The notes below the pieces were generated by a model. That model was given only the letters and a program-made list of their open reading frames with translations. It had not been told where the DNA came from and ran no database searches. The position numbers were made by a program, and so were the translations under genes. From Gynuella sunshinyii YC6258 (GTDB lineage Bacteria > Pseudomonadota > Gammaproteobacteria > Pseudomonadales > Natronospirillaceae): a stretch of 64,000 nucleotides of DNA. Shown in pieces: positions 27,404 to 34,337 of the stretch (position 1 is the first letter of the stretch; each line of letters starts with the position of its first letter). The stretch lies in the NCBI RefSeq assembly GCF_000940805.1, contig NZ_CP007142.1:1278593-1342592 (forward strand), read 5' to 3'.

Positions 27404-27676
27404 TTATTCTTGATTAAAAACATTTTTATCATACCAAGACTCCGAATGAACCTCTTTATCCGCGAATGATAGAAAATCTTGCAAGGATTCCAGTGGGATC
27501 TGAATAACCTTATTACCTGAAGATAGTTCCACGTATTTTTCTTCAGTTTCTTCGTCCGCATAAACCTTGAATAAAGGGTAATCAATATTCTGGCACGCTT
27601 CGATATAAAGCTCTGCAGTCATCCCAAAGTCAGAAACAACTTGCGATTTTACCTCTTCTTTTTTAAATCGTTTCAC
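27404..27676 (-). CDS. small acidic cassette protein
   Basis: 90 residues, acidic overall with a basic start (MKRFKKEEVKSQVVSDFGMT), then LFKVYADEETEEKYVELSSG and PLESLQDFLSFADKEVHSES. No signal peptide or membrane helix. Single-gene cassette; function unknown. Confidence 0.55.
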   Translation of the reverse strand: MKRFKKEEVKSQVVSDFGMTAELYIEACQNIDYPLFKVYADEETEEKYVELSSGNKVIQIPLESLQDFLSFADKEVHSESWYDKNVFNQE

Positions 27677-27693
27677 TCAGGTTTCCTTGCACA

Positions 27694-27744
27694 TAACGCC
27701 TAAAACTGCGGACACGCCAGTGGTCTGCAGCTTTGTATTGTTAG
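27694..27744 (-). other. attC site of repeated cassette, copy B
   Basis: TAACGCC at 27694 and TTGTTAG at 27738; same inner palindrome as copy A, with small changes (GCCAGTGGTCTGC). Confidence 0.85.
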
Positions 27745-27896
27745 AATTGTGTATGACCGGGAAACCACTGAACTTTGAATAACAATTGCCACCGGACAAA
27801 CCCAATTCTTTGGTAACTTGGCACCCAGTTTAACGATTGGATGCCACCTGATTTTAACTTTGCACCGTAGCGGATTTGACTGTACCACGGAACCAT
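27741..27896 (-). CDS. 51-residue cassette protein, copy B
   Basis: Full-length copy with His5 changed to Tyr (MVPWYSQIRY) and ending FPGHTQF at the attC TAA. Frame argument as for copy A. No convincing ribosome site is visible, so expression may depend on read-through from upstream cassettes. Confidence 0.6.
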   Translation of the reverse strand: MVPWYSQIRYGAKLKSGGIQSLNWVPSYQRIGFVRWQLLFKVQWFPGHTQF

Positions 27897-27922
27897 AATT
27901 TACTTGAATGAAGAACCAATTC

Positions 27923-27995
27923 TAACGCTGAGCGCACCGGTGGCCTTTACAGAGCGGAGCGGCGTAAAGGACATCCGTGTGACGCGTATTGTTAA
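27923..27995 (-). other. attC site
   Basis: TAACGCT at 27923 and TTGTTAA at 27989; inner arms CCTTTAC / GTAAAGG. Confidence 0.75.
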
Positions 27996-28003
27996 ATGGC
28001 TGT

Positions 28004-28246
28004 TCAGAACTCACATTCGTGTTGCTCATAGTTGTACCGACCGCCAGAGTCCATGCAGGAATCGACGCGCCAAAACTCTGAATAGTGCTGCCTTACTAAG
28101 ACTGCCAGAGATACGGCAGCCAATGCGAGGCCCAGCTTAGCTAACTTTTTGCTTCTCTTGAGAGCCGCCGCGATGAAAAAAGAAATAGCGACTGGTAAGA
28201 GCAACAACGCAGCAAAAAACATCAAATATTCAACGATGACTTCCAT
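28004..28246 (-). CDS. cassette membrane protein
   Basis: 80 residues from the second ATG (28246), which follows AGGAAG. Two transmembrane helices (YLMFFAALLLLPVAISFFIA and LAKLGLALAAVSLAVLV) are separated by a Lys-rich turn. The C-terminal tail carries two cysteines (DSCMDSGG, EQHECEF). Inner-membrane protein of unknown role. The upstream ATG at 28258 touches the attC core and lacks a ribosome site. Confidence 0.55.
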   Translation of the reverse strand: MEVIVEYLMFFAALLLLPVAISFFIAAALKRSKKLAKLGLALAAVSLAVLVRQHYSEFWRVDSCMDSGGRYNYEQHECEF

Positions 28247-28259
28247 TCTTCCTGCCATT

Positions 28260-28309
28260 TAACGCTTAAAATTGCGGACACGAAGTGGTCCGCAGCTTTG
28301 TATTGTGAG
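28260..28309 (-). other. attC site of repeated cassette, copy C, mutated core
   Basis: TAACGCT is intact, but the right core is TTGTGAG, a T-to-G change that also removes the stop of the 51-residue frame. Confidence 0.75.
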
Positions 28310-28353
28310 AATTGTGTATGACCGGGAAACCACTGAACTTTGAATAACAATTG

Positions 28354-28461
28354 TCACCGGACAAACCCAATTCTTTGGTAACTTGGCACCCAGTTTAACG
28401 ATTGGATACCACCTGATTTTAACTTTGCACCGTAGCGGATTTGACTGTGCCACGGAACCAT
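28354..28461 (-). pseudogene. 51-residue cassette protein, copy C, truncated
   Basis: Same start (MVPWHSQIRYGAKLKSGG), but a TGG-to-TGA change ends the frame after 35 residues. The natural stop in the attC core is also mutated. This copy is probably dead. Confidence 0.55.
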
Positions 28462-28487
28462 AATCTACTTGAATGAAGAACCAATTC

Positions 28488-28584
28488 TAACGCCAAAATA
28501 ACTGGCGAAATTTCGCGCCAGCGGGATTGAGTCCAGTGCGTACCGCGAAGCGGTGTTTACGCACGAAGTTCATTGCTTTGTTAG
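28488..28584 (-). other. attC site
   Basis: TAACGCC at 28488 and TTGTTAG at 28578; inner arms GTGCGTAC / GTTTACGCAC. The GNAT gene's stop lies inside it. Confidence 0.75.
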
Positions 28585-29073
28585 TAGTAAGTGATACGGT
28601 GCCAATTTAAATGTTTTGGTACCCAAGCGTATTGCTTTTGTTTCATTTGAAGTTAGTTCAAAACCAAGCTTCTTCAGAACCTTAGTTGAAGCGGTGTTTT
28701 CAACTAATGCATCTGCTTGTAGTCTTTTGCCACCAACCTTTCTAGCTTCCTCAACCAACATTTTAGAAAATGTATACGCATATCCTTTCCCAATATGTTT
28801 GTATGCGACACGATAACCTATATCTACAGCACCACTTTCTAAGAAAGTTAGATTAAATCTACCGATAACTTCACCTTTAATCAAACCAATAAAATACAGC
28901 CCTTCACCTGAATCAACCTCTTCAATCAACCGCTCACAATATTCTACAAAGCGTTCGTATATAAAATAGTCGTGGGGTCTAGGTGGAACCCATTCTTCAA
29001 ACCACTCACGATTGGTAGTCTCGAAATCAAAGAGTTTGTCAAAAAACCTTTTCTGTACAGGTATCAATTCCAT
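28570..29073 (-). CDS. cassette GNAT acetyltransferase
   Basis: 167 residues of the RimJ/RimL-like GNAT type: MELIPVQKRFFDKLFDFE at the start, FIGLIKGEVIGRFNLTFLE, VDIGYRVAYKHIGKGYAYTF with the acetyl-CoA loop, and ENTASTKVLKKLGFEL, a typical C-terminal signature. It acetylates an amine of a protein or small molecule; the target is unknown. The stop codon lies inside the attC site. Confidence 0.8.
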   Translation of the reverse strand: MELIPVQKRFFDKLFDFETTNREWFEEWVPPRPHDYFIYERFVEYCERLIEEVDSGEGLYFIGLIKGEVIGRFNLTFLESGAVDIGYRVAYKHIGKGYAYTFSKMLVEEARKVGGKRLQADALVENTASTKVLKKLGFELTSNETKAIRLGTKTFKLAPYHLLLTKQ

Positions 29074-29083
29074 AATTTACTAC

Positions 29084-29133
29084 TAACGCTTAAAACTGCG
29101 GACACGAAGTGGTCCGCAGCTTTGTATTGTTAG
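29084..29133 (-). other. attC site of repeated cassette, copy D
   Basis: TAACGCT at 29084 and TTGTTAG at 29127 with the shared palindrome. Confidence 0.85.
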
Positions 29134-29285
29134 AATTGTGCATGACCGGGAGACCACTGAGCTTTGAATAACAATTGATACCGGACAAACCCAATTCTTT
29201 GGTAACCTGGCACCCAGTTTAACGACTGGATACCACCTGATTTTAACTTTGCGCCGTAGCGGATTTGGCTGTGCCACGGAACCAT
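29130..29285 (-). CDS. 51-residue cassette protein, copy D
   Basis: The most diverged full-length copy, with a Ser-to-Gly change after WVP and an end reading VRYQLLFKAQWSPGHAQF. At least three of its differences from copy E are silent in this frame (Gly, Gln and Ser codons), supporting the frame as coding. Confidence 0.6.
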   Translation of the reverse strand: MVPWHSQIRYGAKLKSGGIQSLNWVPGYQRIGFVRYQLLFKAQWSPGHAQF

Positions 29286-29311
29286 AATTTACTTGAATGA
29301 AGAACCAATTC

Positions 29312-29386
29312 TAACGTCGCCATAAAAGGCGAGCAACTTGTTGCGAGTCCAGCGCTGAAAGCGCGATTTTTTGATGGCTTTGTCAC
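29312..29386 (-). other. attC site, changed right core
   Basis: TAACGTC at 29312; right end TTGTCAC in place of TTGTTAG; inner arms AGCGCTGAAAGCGC. Confidence 0.55.
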
Positions 29387-29393
29387 GTGTTCT

Positions 29394-29807
29394 CTACGCA
29401 TCAAAATATCCTCGCTCAAACGGTTCAAATTTTAGTGCTTTGTTTTTACCGACACCAAAATTATGCATAAACTCGACGTATGTATCCTCAACCTTTTCTA
29501 AGGATGGTTCTGTAATTGGACCATATATCGCACCTTTACGATTTTGATAACCGTATAGATAATCAATACTGCCACCAAAACATTCATATATCATAAACGC
29601 CCAGTCGCCACTTTCATCCAAGCCCAAAGTTTTGGATAACGCTAGCAACTCGTCCAATTCAGGATCTTTGCTAGTAAATTTGGGAATACTTATACCAATA
29701 CCCGAAAACGGTTTATCAAAACTCTTAATACAAGCGACATCTTCGTATACTGCAATAGCTTTTTCGTCGCACCCACGAACAAAAAAAACTGAAAATTGAA
29801 AAGCCAT
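29394..29807 (-). CDS. cassette protein of unknown function
   Basis: 137 residues from ATG 29807, chosen because AGGGAA lies upstream and upstream frame residues are attC sequence. It reads MAFQFSVFFVRGCDEKAIAV, SKDPELDELLALSKTLGLDE, then WAFMIYECFGGSIDYLYGY. A cytosolic alpha/beta protein by composition. No family recognised; single-gene cassette. Confidence 0.6.
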   Translation of the reverse strand: MAFQFSVFFVRGCDEKAIAVYEDVACIKSFDKPFSGIGISIPKFTSKDPELDELLALSKTLGLDESGDWAFMIYECFGGSIDYLYGYQNRKGAIYGPITEPSLEKVEDTYVEFMHNFGVGKNKALKFEPFERGYFDA

Positions 29808-29831
29808 TGGATTCCCTATTTTTTGTACACG

Positions 29832-29943
29832 TAACGTCCCGCTCACCCGCACATACTGCGGAGAGCGTTTTTGTGTAACATGGCGCGCAGCGACACACAA
29901 AAACGAGCGTAGCAGTATGTGTCGGTGTGCAGCGGCTTGTTAG
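29832..29943 (-). other. attC site, long form
   Basis: TAACGTC at 29832 and TTGTTAG at 29937; long inner arms (TTTTTGTGTAACATGG / CACACAAAAACGAG). Confidence 0.75.
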
Positions 29944-30384
29944 GGCTTATGCACATTGATTTGAATCTTAAACTCTTCCAAATTTGAAACGTCCGGTGAG
30001 GCCTCATGTCCCACGTACCCCAATCTGCTATTTAAAAAGACCTTCATTTTACTTAGTAATTCCTCAACGTTCAGGATACGCATCATCAGTTGAAAGCCCG
30101 TAAATTACATTTCCATCTTGCAGAAAGAAAACCATCGCATGCTCCGGTTTTCGGTTGCCCAAAGCTCTCCAATATAGAGAATATTCAGTGTTACACTCTG
30201 ATATACACTTACTAATAACATCATCTGCTTTTTTGTATATAACTTCCGGATTGTCAGCGTATTGTGGAAATTCGTATTCATCAGCTGATTCCTCGCGTAA
30301 AGCCAGGAACTCATTCAAAAAATTTTCAATGGTCTCCAAATTTCTATGTTCTGAAATTACGTATATATCTGAGTACGATGGCAT
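29940..30384 (-). pseudogene. cassette protein, frameshifted
   Basis: The ORF from ATG 30384 gives 106 residues (MPSYSDIYVISEHRNLETIE ... GLSTDDAYPER) and stops near 30064. The next frame continues without a gap as VEELLSKMKVFLNSRLGYVG and ends INVHKP at TAA in the attC core. A +1 shift at CCTGAACGTTGAG would give one protein of about 147 residues. Only the frameshifted form ends at the attC as other cassettes do. Family unknown. Confidence 0.6.
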
Positions 30385-30394
30385 GATTGAGCCC

Positions 30395-30444
30395 TAACGC
30401 CTAAAACTGCGGACACGAAGTGGTCCGCAGCTTTGTATTGTTAG
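30395..30444 (-). other. attC site of repeated cassette, copy E
   Basis: TAACGCC at 30395 and TTGTTAG at 30438 with the shared palindrome. Confidence 0.85.
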
Positions 30445-30596
30445 AATTGTGCATGACCGGGAAACCACTGAACTTTGAATAACAATTGCCACCGGACAAA
30501 CCCAATTCTTTGGTAACTTGTCACCCAGTTTAACGATTGGATGCCACCTGATTTTAACTTTGCACCGTAGCGGATTTGACTGTGCCACAGAACCAT
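30441..30596 (-). CDS. 51-residue cassette protein, copy E
   Basis: Full-length copy with Pro3 to Leu (MVLWHSQIRY) and Pro to Thr in NWVTSYQRIG; ends FPGHAQF at the attC TAA. The most proximal of the five copies. Confidence 0.6.
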   Translation of the reverse strand: MVLWHSQIRYGAKLKSGGIQSLNWVTSYQRIGFVRWQLLFKVQWFPGHAQF

Positions 30597-30622
30597 AATT
30601 TACTTGAATAAAGAACCAATTC

Positions 30623-30740
30623 TAACGCTCCGCTAACCGGCCGGAGCTGTGTTGATGATTTTGTGCTATTAAAGCACAAAATGAGCGACGCAGCGGAGGT
30701 CCAGGCTGCGCCAGCAGCCGATGGTTGAGCAGCTTGTTAT
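30623..30740 (-). other. attC site, long form
   Basis: TAACGCT at 30623 and TTGTTAT at 30734; inner arms TTTTGTGCT / AGCACAAAA. Confidence 0.8.
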
Positions 30741-31126
30741 AAGGCGACATTTTTACGCACGTAGCTCCACGCTGAAACGGAACAAACAAGACCTAACCCG
30801 CCATAAATACTAAGAAACGTAATAGACTGAAAACTAAACTCAGTGCCCGATAAACCAAACAAAGCTACCGGAGTAAAAAAGCCCAAAATAAAGCCTGTTA
30901 GAATATATACGACCAAGCTTACACAATTTGACCATAAATAAATTTGCCATAAGCGAATTAATGGATACGCCAACAATATGCAAATAACAAAAGCTACAGG
31001 GAAAGCAATGAGACCAAAAATAGTTGCTGCCCCGCCATACGAAGGCAAGCTAACGATTATTAGAAGCAAAGCCCCTACAAACGCTGATTGGATGCTAGAT
31101 GCGATTACGTGCTTCCACATACTCAA
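30737..31126 (-). CDS. cassette membrane protein, four helices
   Basis: 129 residues with four likely transmembrane helices (SAFVGALLLIIVSLPSYGG, IFGLIAFPVAFVICILLAY, CVSLVVYILTGFILGFF, SIYGGLGLVCSVSAW). An inner-membrane protein with no recognised family. Single-gene cassette ending in the attC core. Confidence 0.6.
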   Translation of the reverse strand: MSMWKHVIASSIQSAFVGALLLIIVSLPSYGGAATIFGLIAFPVAFVICILLAYPLIRLWQIYLWSNCVSLVVYILTGFILGFFTPVALFGLSGTEFSFQSITFLSIYGGLGLVCSVSAWSYVRKNVAL

Positions 31127-31132
31127 GCCTTA

Positions 31133-31175
31133 TAACGCCGCAATCAGCGGCTTGTCCGCTGGATTGCCTTGTTAG
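31133..31175 (-). other. attC site, short
   Basis: TAACGCC at 31133 and TTGTTAG at 31169 around CAGCGGCTTGTCCGCTG. Confidence 0.75.
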
Positions 31176-31314
31176 AAACGACGACTTTTGTGTCATCAGA
31201 CTGATCTGGTTTTTTAATTAATTTTGCTAACATTTTAACCGCAATAGATCGAACATGATCGTTCTGCTCTTTTCTTTTAAATTCCCCAGGCTCACTCATA
31301 AGAATCTGTCTCAT
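31144..31314 (-). CDS. small basic cassette protein
   Basis: 56 residues (MRQILMSEPGEFKRKEQNDH ... TKVVVSNKAIQRTSR). Its ATG overlaps the stop of the upstream GAF-like gene (ATGA), and its last codons run into the attC. Helical and charged; it may be a partner of the membrane protein it is coupled to. Confidence 0.5.
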   Translation of the reverse strand: MRQILMSEPGEFKRKEQNDHVRSIAVKMLAKLIKKPDQSDDTKVVVSNKAIQRTSR

Positions 31315-32219
31315 GCTGCTTTCCCTCCGCTTTCCCGAAAACGCTTAATTGAATTTAGGTATAGCTCAAGCTCAACTCTATCAGCAACTTCATCTAGTAT
31401 TTTTTCACAAGCCCTGCACTCTTCCTCATCATAAGGTGTGCATAAATATTGCCCAAAAACGGCTATGGTAAATATATAAACATACTCAGTGCCGCTAACA
31501 GTTATTCTTACTGGCTTACAAAAAATTGATCCAACTTCAGACTTATTTGAACGATCTGAATTAATAAATACACCTTCTTTTACTCCCTTTCTTATGTCTG
31601 GGATAAAAATACTATCACCAGTATCAAAGGCATATTTTGCAGTTGAGCTACCATTCATCAGATCTTTTGGCTTTGTATGTTGCTTTTGTGTATCACATTT
31701 AATTTCGTACCACCACCTATTGCTATCAGGTTCTCCTTGTATAATAGTTATACCTATATTCTTTGCATCAATTCCGAACCCGCTAATAAGAAATGTTTTC
31801 AGCCCATCTAGAACGAATTCTAATTGATCTTTAGGTTGTGTTATTAATCTGAATACATCAGCCGTAGGCTTTATATGCTTTGCTTTATTATAAAATCGGT
31901 CTTTTTTCTTTTTAACAAGCCCATTAAAGAAAAGAATCATTGACTCAATTAGGATTTTATATTTTTTTGCGACCTGTCCCTTGGCAGTTTCAGCTATCCC
32001 TTTGATGAATAATACAATGACAGTGAATGCTGCTAGCGTAGTAAAAATAATTTCATGAATATCTTTCTTGTCTTTTACCCAAGACCAATCATCCCCCCAA
32101 ATATCTAGCGTGCCATAGTAAAGGCCTACCAATGGTGGAATAACCAAGCTCAAAGCAGGATGCCCAAGAAAACCAACGACCCTGTTGTTCACGAAAATAG
32201 TGTAAAGTAACTTCTTCAA
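31311..32219 (-). CDS. cassette membrane protein with GAF-like domain
   Basis: 302 residues. Two N-terminal hydrophobic helices (GHPALSLVIPPLVGLYYGTL and IIFTTLAAFTVIVLFIKGI), a charged linker (NGLVKKKKDRFYNKAKHIKP), then a cytosolic domain with GAF-like order (GDSIFIPDIRKGVKEGVFIN, IFCKPVRITVSGTEYVYIFT, ACEKILDEVADRVELELYL). A membrane-bound ligand sensor is plausible. First gene of a two-gene cassette with a 56-residue partner. Confidence 0.6.
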   Translation of the reverse strand: MKKLLYTIFVNNRVVGFLGHPALSLVIPPLVGLYYGTLDIWGDDWSWVKDKKDIHEIIFTTLAAFTVIVLFIKGIAETAKGQVAKKYKILIESMILFFNGLVKKKKDRFYNKAKHIKPTADVFRLITQPKDQLEFVLDGLKTFLISGFGIDAKNIGITIIQGEPDSNRWWYEIKCDTQKQHTKPKDLMNGSSTAKYAFDTGDSIFIPDIRKGVKEGVFINSDRSNKSEVGSIFCKPVRITVSGTEYVYIFTIAVFGQYLCTPYDEEECRACEKILDEVADRVELELYLNSIKRFRESGGKAA

Positions 32220-32257
32220 TGTAAATATCCGTTTTGTGTGCTATCACACCTAGTTTC

Positions 32258-32337
32258 TAACGCCGCTCAGCACGCGCGACTACGGAATGAAGGCGAAGCC
32301 GCAATGGAGTAGACGTCGCCGTGACTGGCCTTGTTAT
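32258..32337 (-). other. attC site
   Basis: TAACGCC at 32258 and TTGTTAT at 32331; inner arms GGCGAAGCC near 32293. Confidence 0.75.
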
Positions 32338-32342
32338 GCGGT

Positions 32343-32693
32343 TTAGTTGAATACAATTATTTCACCTTGTTTGGGTGCGTAGCTTGCGGCCTCTGGCCCA
32401 ATAAAATCGCCATCTTTCAATGAGACTGAGACAGCTGCACCGTTATCAAACTTCAGGTGTATTTCATCGTCGTTTGAAAAAGCATCAATTATCATCGAAC
32501 CGATAAGTGCATCAAGGCTAGGCGCGCCCACAACTGTATGAGGATTCTCAATAACAAACCAACCCTTATCAAAGGCTAGAGATTGGCCTTTGATGTTCAA
32601 AACCTGACCACTATCGTCAGCATCCACATATGCGGCGTCACTCTCGGTGACACTCTCCAATACTGCGCCTATGATTTCTGTGAATTTATACAT
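32343..32693 (-). CDS. cassette protein of unknown function
   Basis: 116 acidic residues (MYKFTEIIGAVLESVTESDA, VIENPHTVVGAPSLDALIGS, DDEIHLKFDNGAAVSVSLKD) with a beta-rich pattern and no signal peptide. Single-gene cassette. No recognised family; the beta pattern recalls small immunity-type proteins, but this is only an impression. Confidence 0.55.
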   Translation of the reverse strand: MYKFTEIIGAVLESVTESDAAYVDADDSGQVLNIKGQSLAFDKGWFVIENPHTVVGAPSLDALIGSMIIDAFSNDDEIHLKFDNGAAVSVSLKDGDFIGPEAASYAPKQGEIIVFN

Positions 32694-32713
32694 TTCTGAT
32701 TAGCTTTTTGGCA

Positions 32714-32768
32714 TAACGCCCAAAGCAGCGAGCGCCACTTTTTGGCGTCCGCTGCCTTTGCTTGTTAG
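32714..32768 (-). other. attC site
   Basis: TAACGCC at 32714 and TTGTTAG at 32762 around GCAGCGAGCGCC / GGCGTCCGCTGC. Confidence 0.8.
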
Positions 32769-32770
32769 CC

Positions 32771-33298
32771 TTACCCGTGATTCCAGGCACTTTCAATAAA
32801 GTTTTCAATATTTAAAACCGCTTTCCATGAATATTTATAATGCTCGCCGTATAAATGAACAATAGGATTTAATGAGCCTCCAAAATGAGGATCACTGTCA
32901 GAATAATCAAAGTTAACTTTAGTTGCATGGATTATTTTGTTGCAGCTCTCACGATACGTAAGATCGACTTCTATTGTTTCTTCTTCACTTAATGACTTTA
33001 TGAGAACGCCTACATTTTTTGGTGAATTTTCCTCAGCCATTGCCAAAGATCTTTTATCCATTATGTCTAAATTATTTCTAGAACACGCAGCGATTGATAT
33101 GAGAAGATTTTTTGCTTCAAATTCCTGAAATCGTTTTCTGAGATTAGGCTTGCACTCATAGCTTGAAGAGTATTCTCCAAACTTTGGACTCGCATAAAAA
33201 ATGCAGGCTAGCTTATATAGCCAATGATCAAGTATATGGCCTTCTTCGGAAACATTATCATCTTGATCATAATGTATATTTTTAGAATCTAGTTCCAA
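32771..33298 (-). CDS. first cassette protein, unknown function
   Basis: 175 residues, cytosolic (HILDHWLYKLACIFYASPKF, RFQEFEAKNLLISIAACSRN, CNKIIHATKVNFDYSDSDPH). It is the cassette next to attI and so was the most recently inserted if the array grew normally. It would receive the strongest transcription from any Pc promoter. Family unknown. Confidence 0.6.
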   Translation of the reverse strand: MELDSKNIHYDQDDNVSEEGHILDHWLYKLACIFYASPKFGEYSSSYECKPNLRKRFQEFEAKNLLISIAACSRNNLDIMDKRSLAMAEENSPKNVGVLIKSLSEEETIEVDLTYRESCNKIIHATKVNFDYSDSDPHFGGSLNPIVHLYGEHYKYSWKAVLNIENFIESAWNHG

Positions 33299-33313
33299 AC
33301 TACCACCTAGTAT

Positions 33314-33325
33314 GGCTAACAGTTA
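33314..33325 (-). other. attI core site
   Basis: GGCTAACAGTTA, on the cassette strand TAACTGTTAGCC with the G/TTRRRY recombination point, lies just outside the first cassette gene. It marks the proximal end of the array. The attI and promoter region reaches to about 33722 and holds two imperfect direct repeats YGGATACTRWGTCTTSA (33572-33589, 33611-33628). Confidence 0.6.
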
Positions 33326-33649
33326 TTCTACATCCGCTGACAAAATATCCAGAAGACGCTTTTTCCTGAGCAGCTAAACTCACTCAGTCTCATCAAACCC
33401 CATCAACATAGGCACACAGCCCATTTCTGTCAATTTCGCTCGCCGGATATTCGGTCCGGAGACGCAGTATCCGGAAAAATCGGTCGCCTGCTGGCCACTG
33501 AATTCATGGCTTTATAGAATATCCATGATACTTAACCAACCAGACAAGTATCGTATTTTCAGCTCATTATTCCGGATACTATGTCTTCAGACTGAATATC
33601 CAGCGAATATCTGGATACTGAGTCTTGAAAACATAATTATTTTTGATGT

Positions 33650-33680
33650 TTGCCACAAAAAATAAGTGTTATTTTATACA
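33650..33680 (+). promoter_or_regulatory. putative intI promoter
   Basis: TTGCCA at 33650 and TTTATA/TATACA near 33673-33680, just before the LexA box, on the integrase strand. Spacing is 17-19 bp depending on the -10 chosen. Confidence 0.4.
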
Positions 33681-33682
33681 TA

Positions 33683-33698
33683 CTGTTTATGTATACAG
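33683..33698 (+). promoter_or_regulatory. LexA box before the integrase gene
   Basis: CTGTTTATGTATACAG is a perfect CTGT-N8-ACAG operator 25 bp before the integrase start. LexA control of integron integrases is established in Vibrio cholerae and class 1 integrons. Confidence 0.8.
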
Positions 33699-33722
33699 TT
33701 TTTGTAAATAATTCTGACATGG

Positions 33723-33947
33723 ATGTGTAAAATGCAAACAATCGATACCCGAAAAACTATTAACCCCAAATCCTCCCGTTTCTTTGATCAATTCAAGCTA
33801 TTCATTCGCCGCAAGGGCCTTTCCTATTCGACTGAGACCTACTGCATGTGGGTTCGACGATTCATCCGCTTCAGTCAATACCAGTCCATGGCGGAAATTA
33901 ACATGGTGCAGGTTGAGCCATTTCTCAGCCATCTGGCAAACGAACGC
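33723..33947 (+). pseudogene. intI: integron integrase, N-terminal fragment
   Basis: The first 75 codons carry the SAM-like core-binding domain of integron integrases (FFDQFKLFIRRKGLSYSTE, YCMWVRRFIRFSQYQ, VEPFLSHLANER). The match ends abruptly at the IS1380 fragment; the catalytic domain (Arg, His, Tyr) is absent within the window. Intact IntI is about 320 residues. Transcribed away from the array, behind attI and the LexA box, as expected. Not functional. Confidence 0.8.
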
Positions 33948-34310
33948 TACTGGGGAAGATTCGAACCTGCCGGTATTGCGCGTGATCACCGCGCCTATCT
34001 TGAACAGTTTGTGCCGAATCGTATCGGCCTGTGCCTGGGCCAGTTCAGTATTCTGCAATGCCAATGCCCGGAGTCGTTCCATCAACGTGTAGGCAAACCC
34101 TGTTAGCAACAACCGAAACTGATTCGGCCACCACTCATGACAGGATGTCCGTGTCGAAAATAAAAGCTTCTGCTCTTTGATACGATTTTGTTCAGCATAT
34201 CCCTGTGCTTCACCTTTCAGGCTCGTCACGACTGCTCTGACCCATACCGATGAGGTCATCCACCTGATGACGATCACACCCGCCCAGAATCTTTGGCACG
34301 CAGAATCCAA
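33948..34310 (-). pseudogene. IS1380-family transposase remnant
   Basis: Minus-strand residues NRIKEQKLLFSTRTSCHEWW, PNQFRLLLTGFAYTLMERL and AQADTIRHKLFKIGAVITRN match the C-terminal end of IS1380 transposases. The upstream part is scrambled and the downstream end fuses with the antisense of intI. Its insertion or rearrangement cut the integrase gene. Confidence 0.7.
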
Positions 34311-34337
34311 CTACGTTCTTTCAACAACGCTGACACT

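Noticed and set aside
27700-30588. 64-residue minus-strand frame (MAQSNPLRCKVKIRW type) in the repeated cassette
   Set aside because: It runs through the whole attC, changes residues at sites silent in the 51-residue frame, and is stopped by TGA in copy A.
20101-33320. CRISPR array as an explanation for the regularly spaced repeats
   Set aside because: Repeats are 40-118 bp attC sites of varying inner sequence with genes between them, not short identical repeats with spacers; no cas genes.
33723-34106. Reading the intI ORF as a complete 127-residue protein
   Set aside because: After about residue 75 it is antisense of an IS1380 transposase, so the rest is not integrase.
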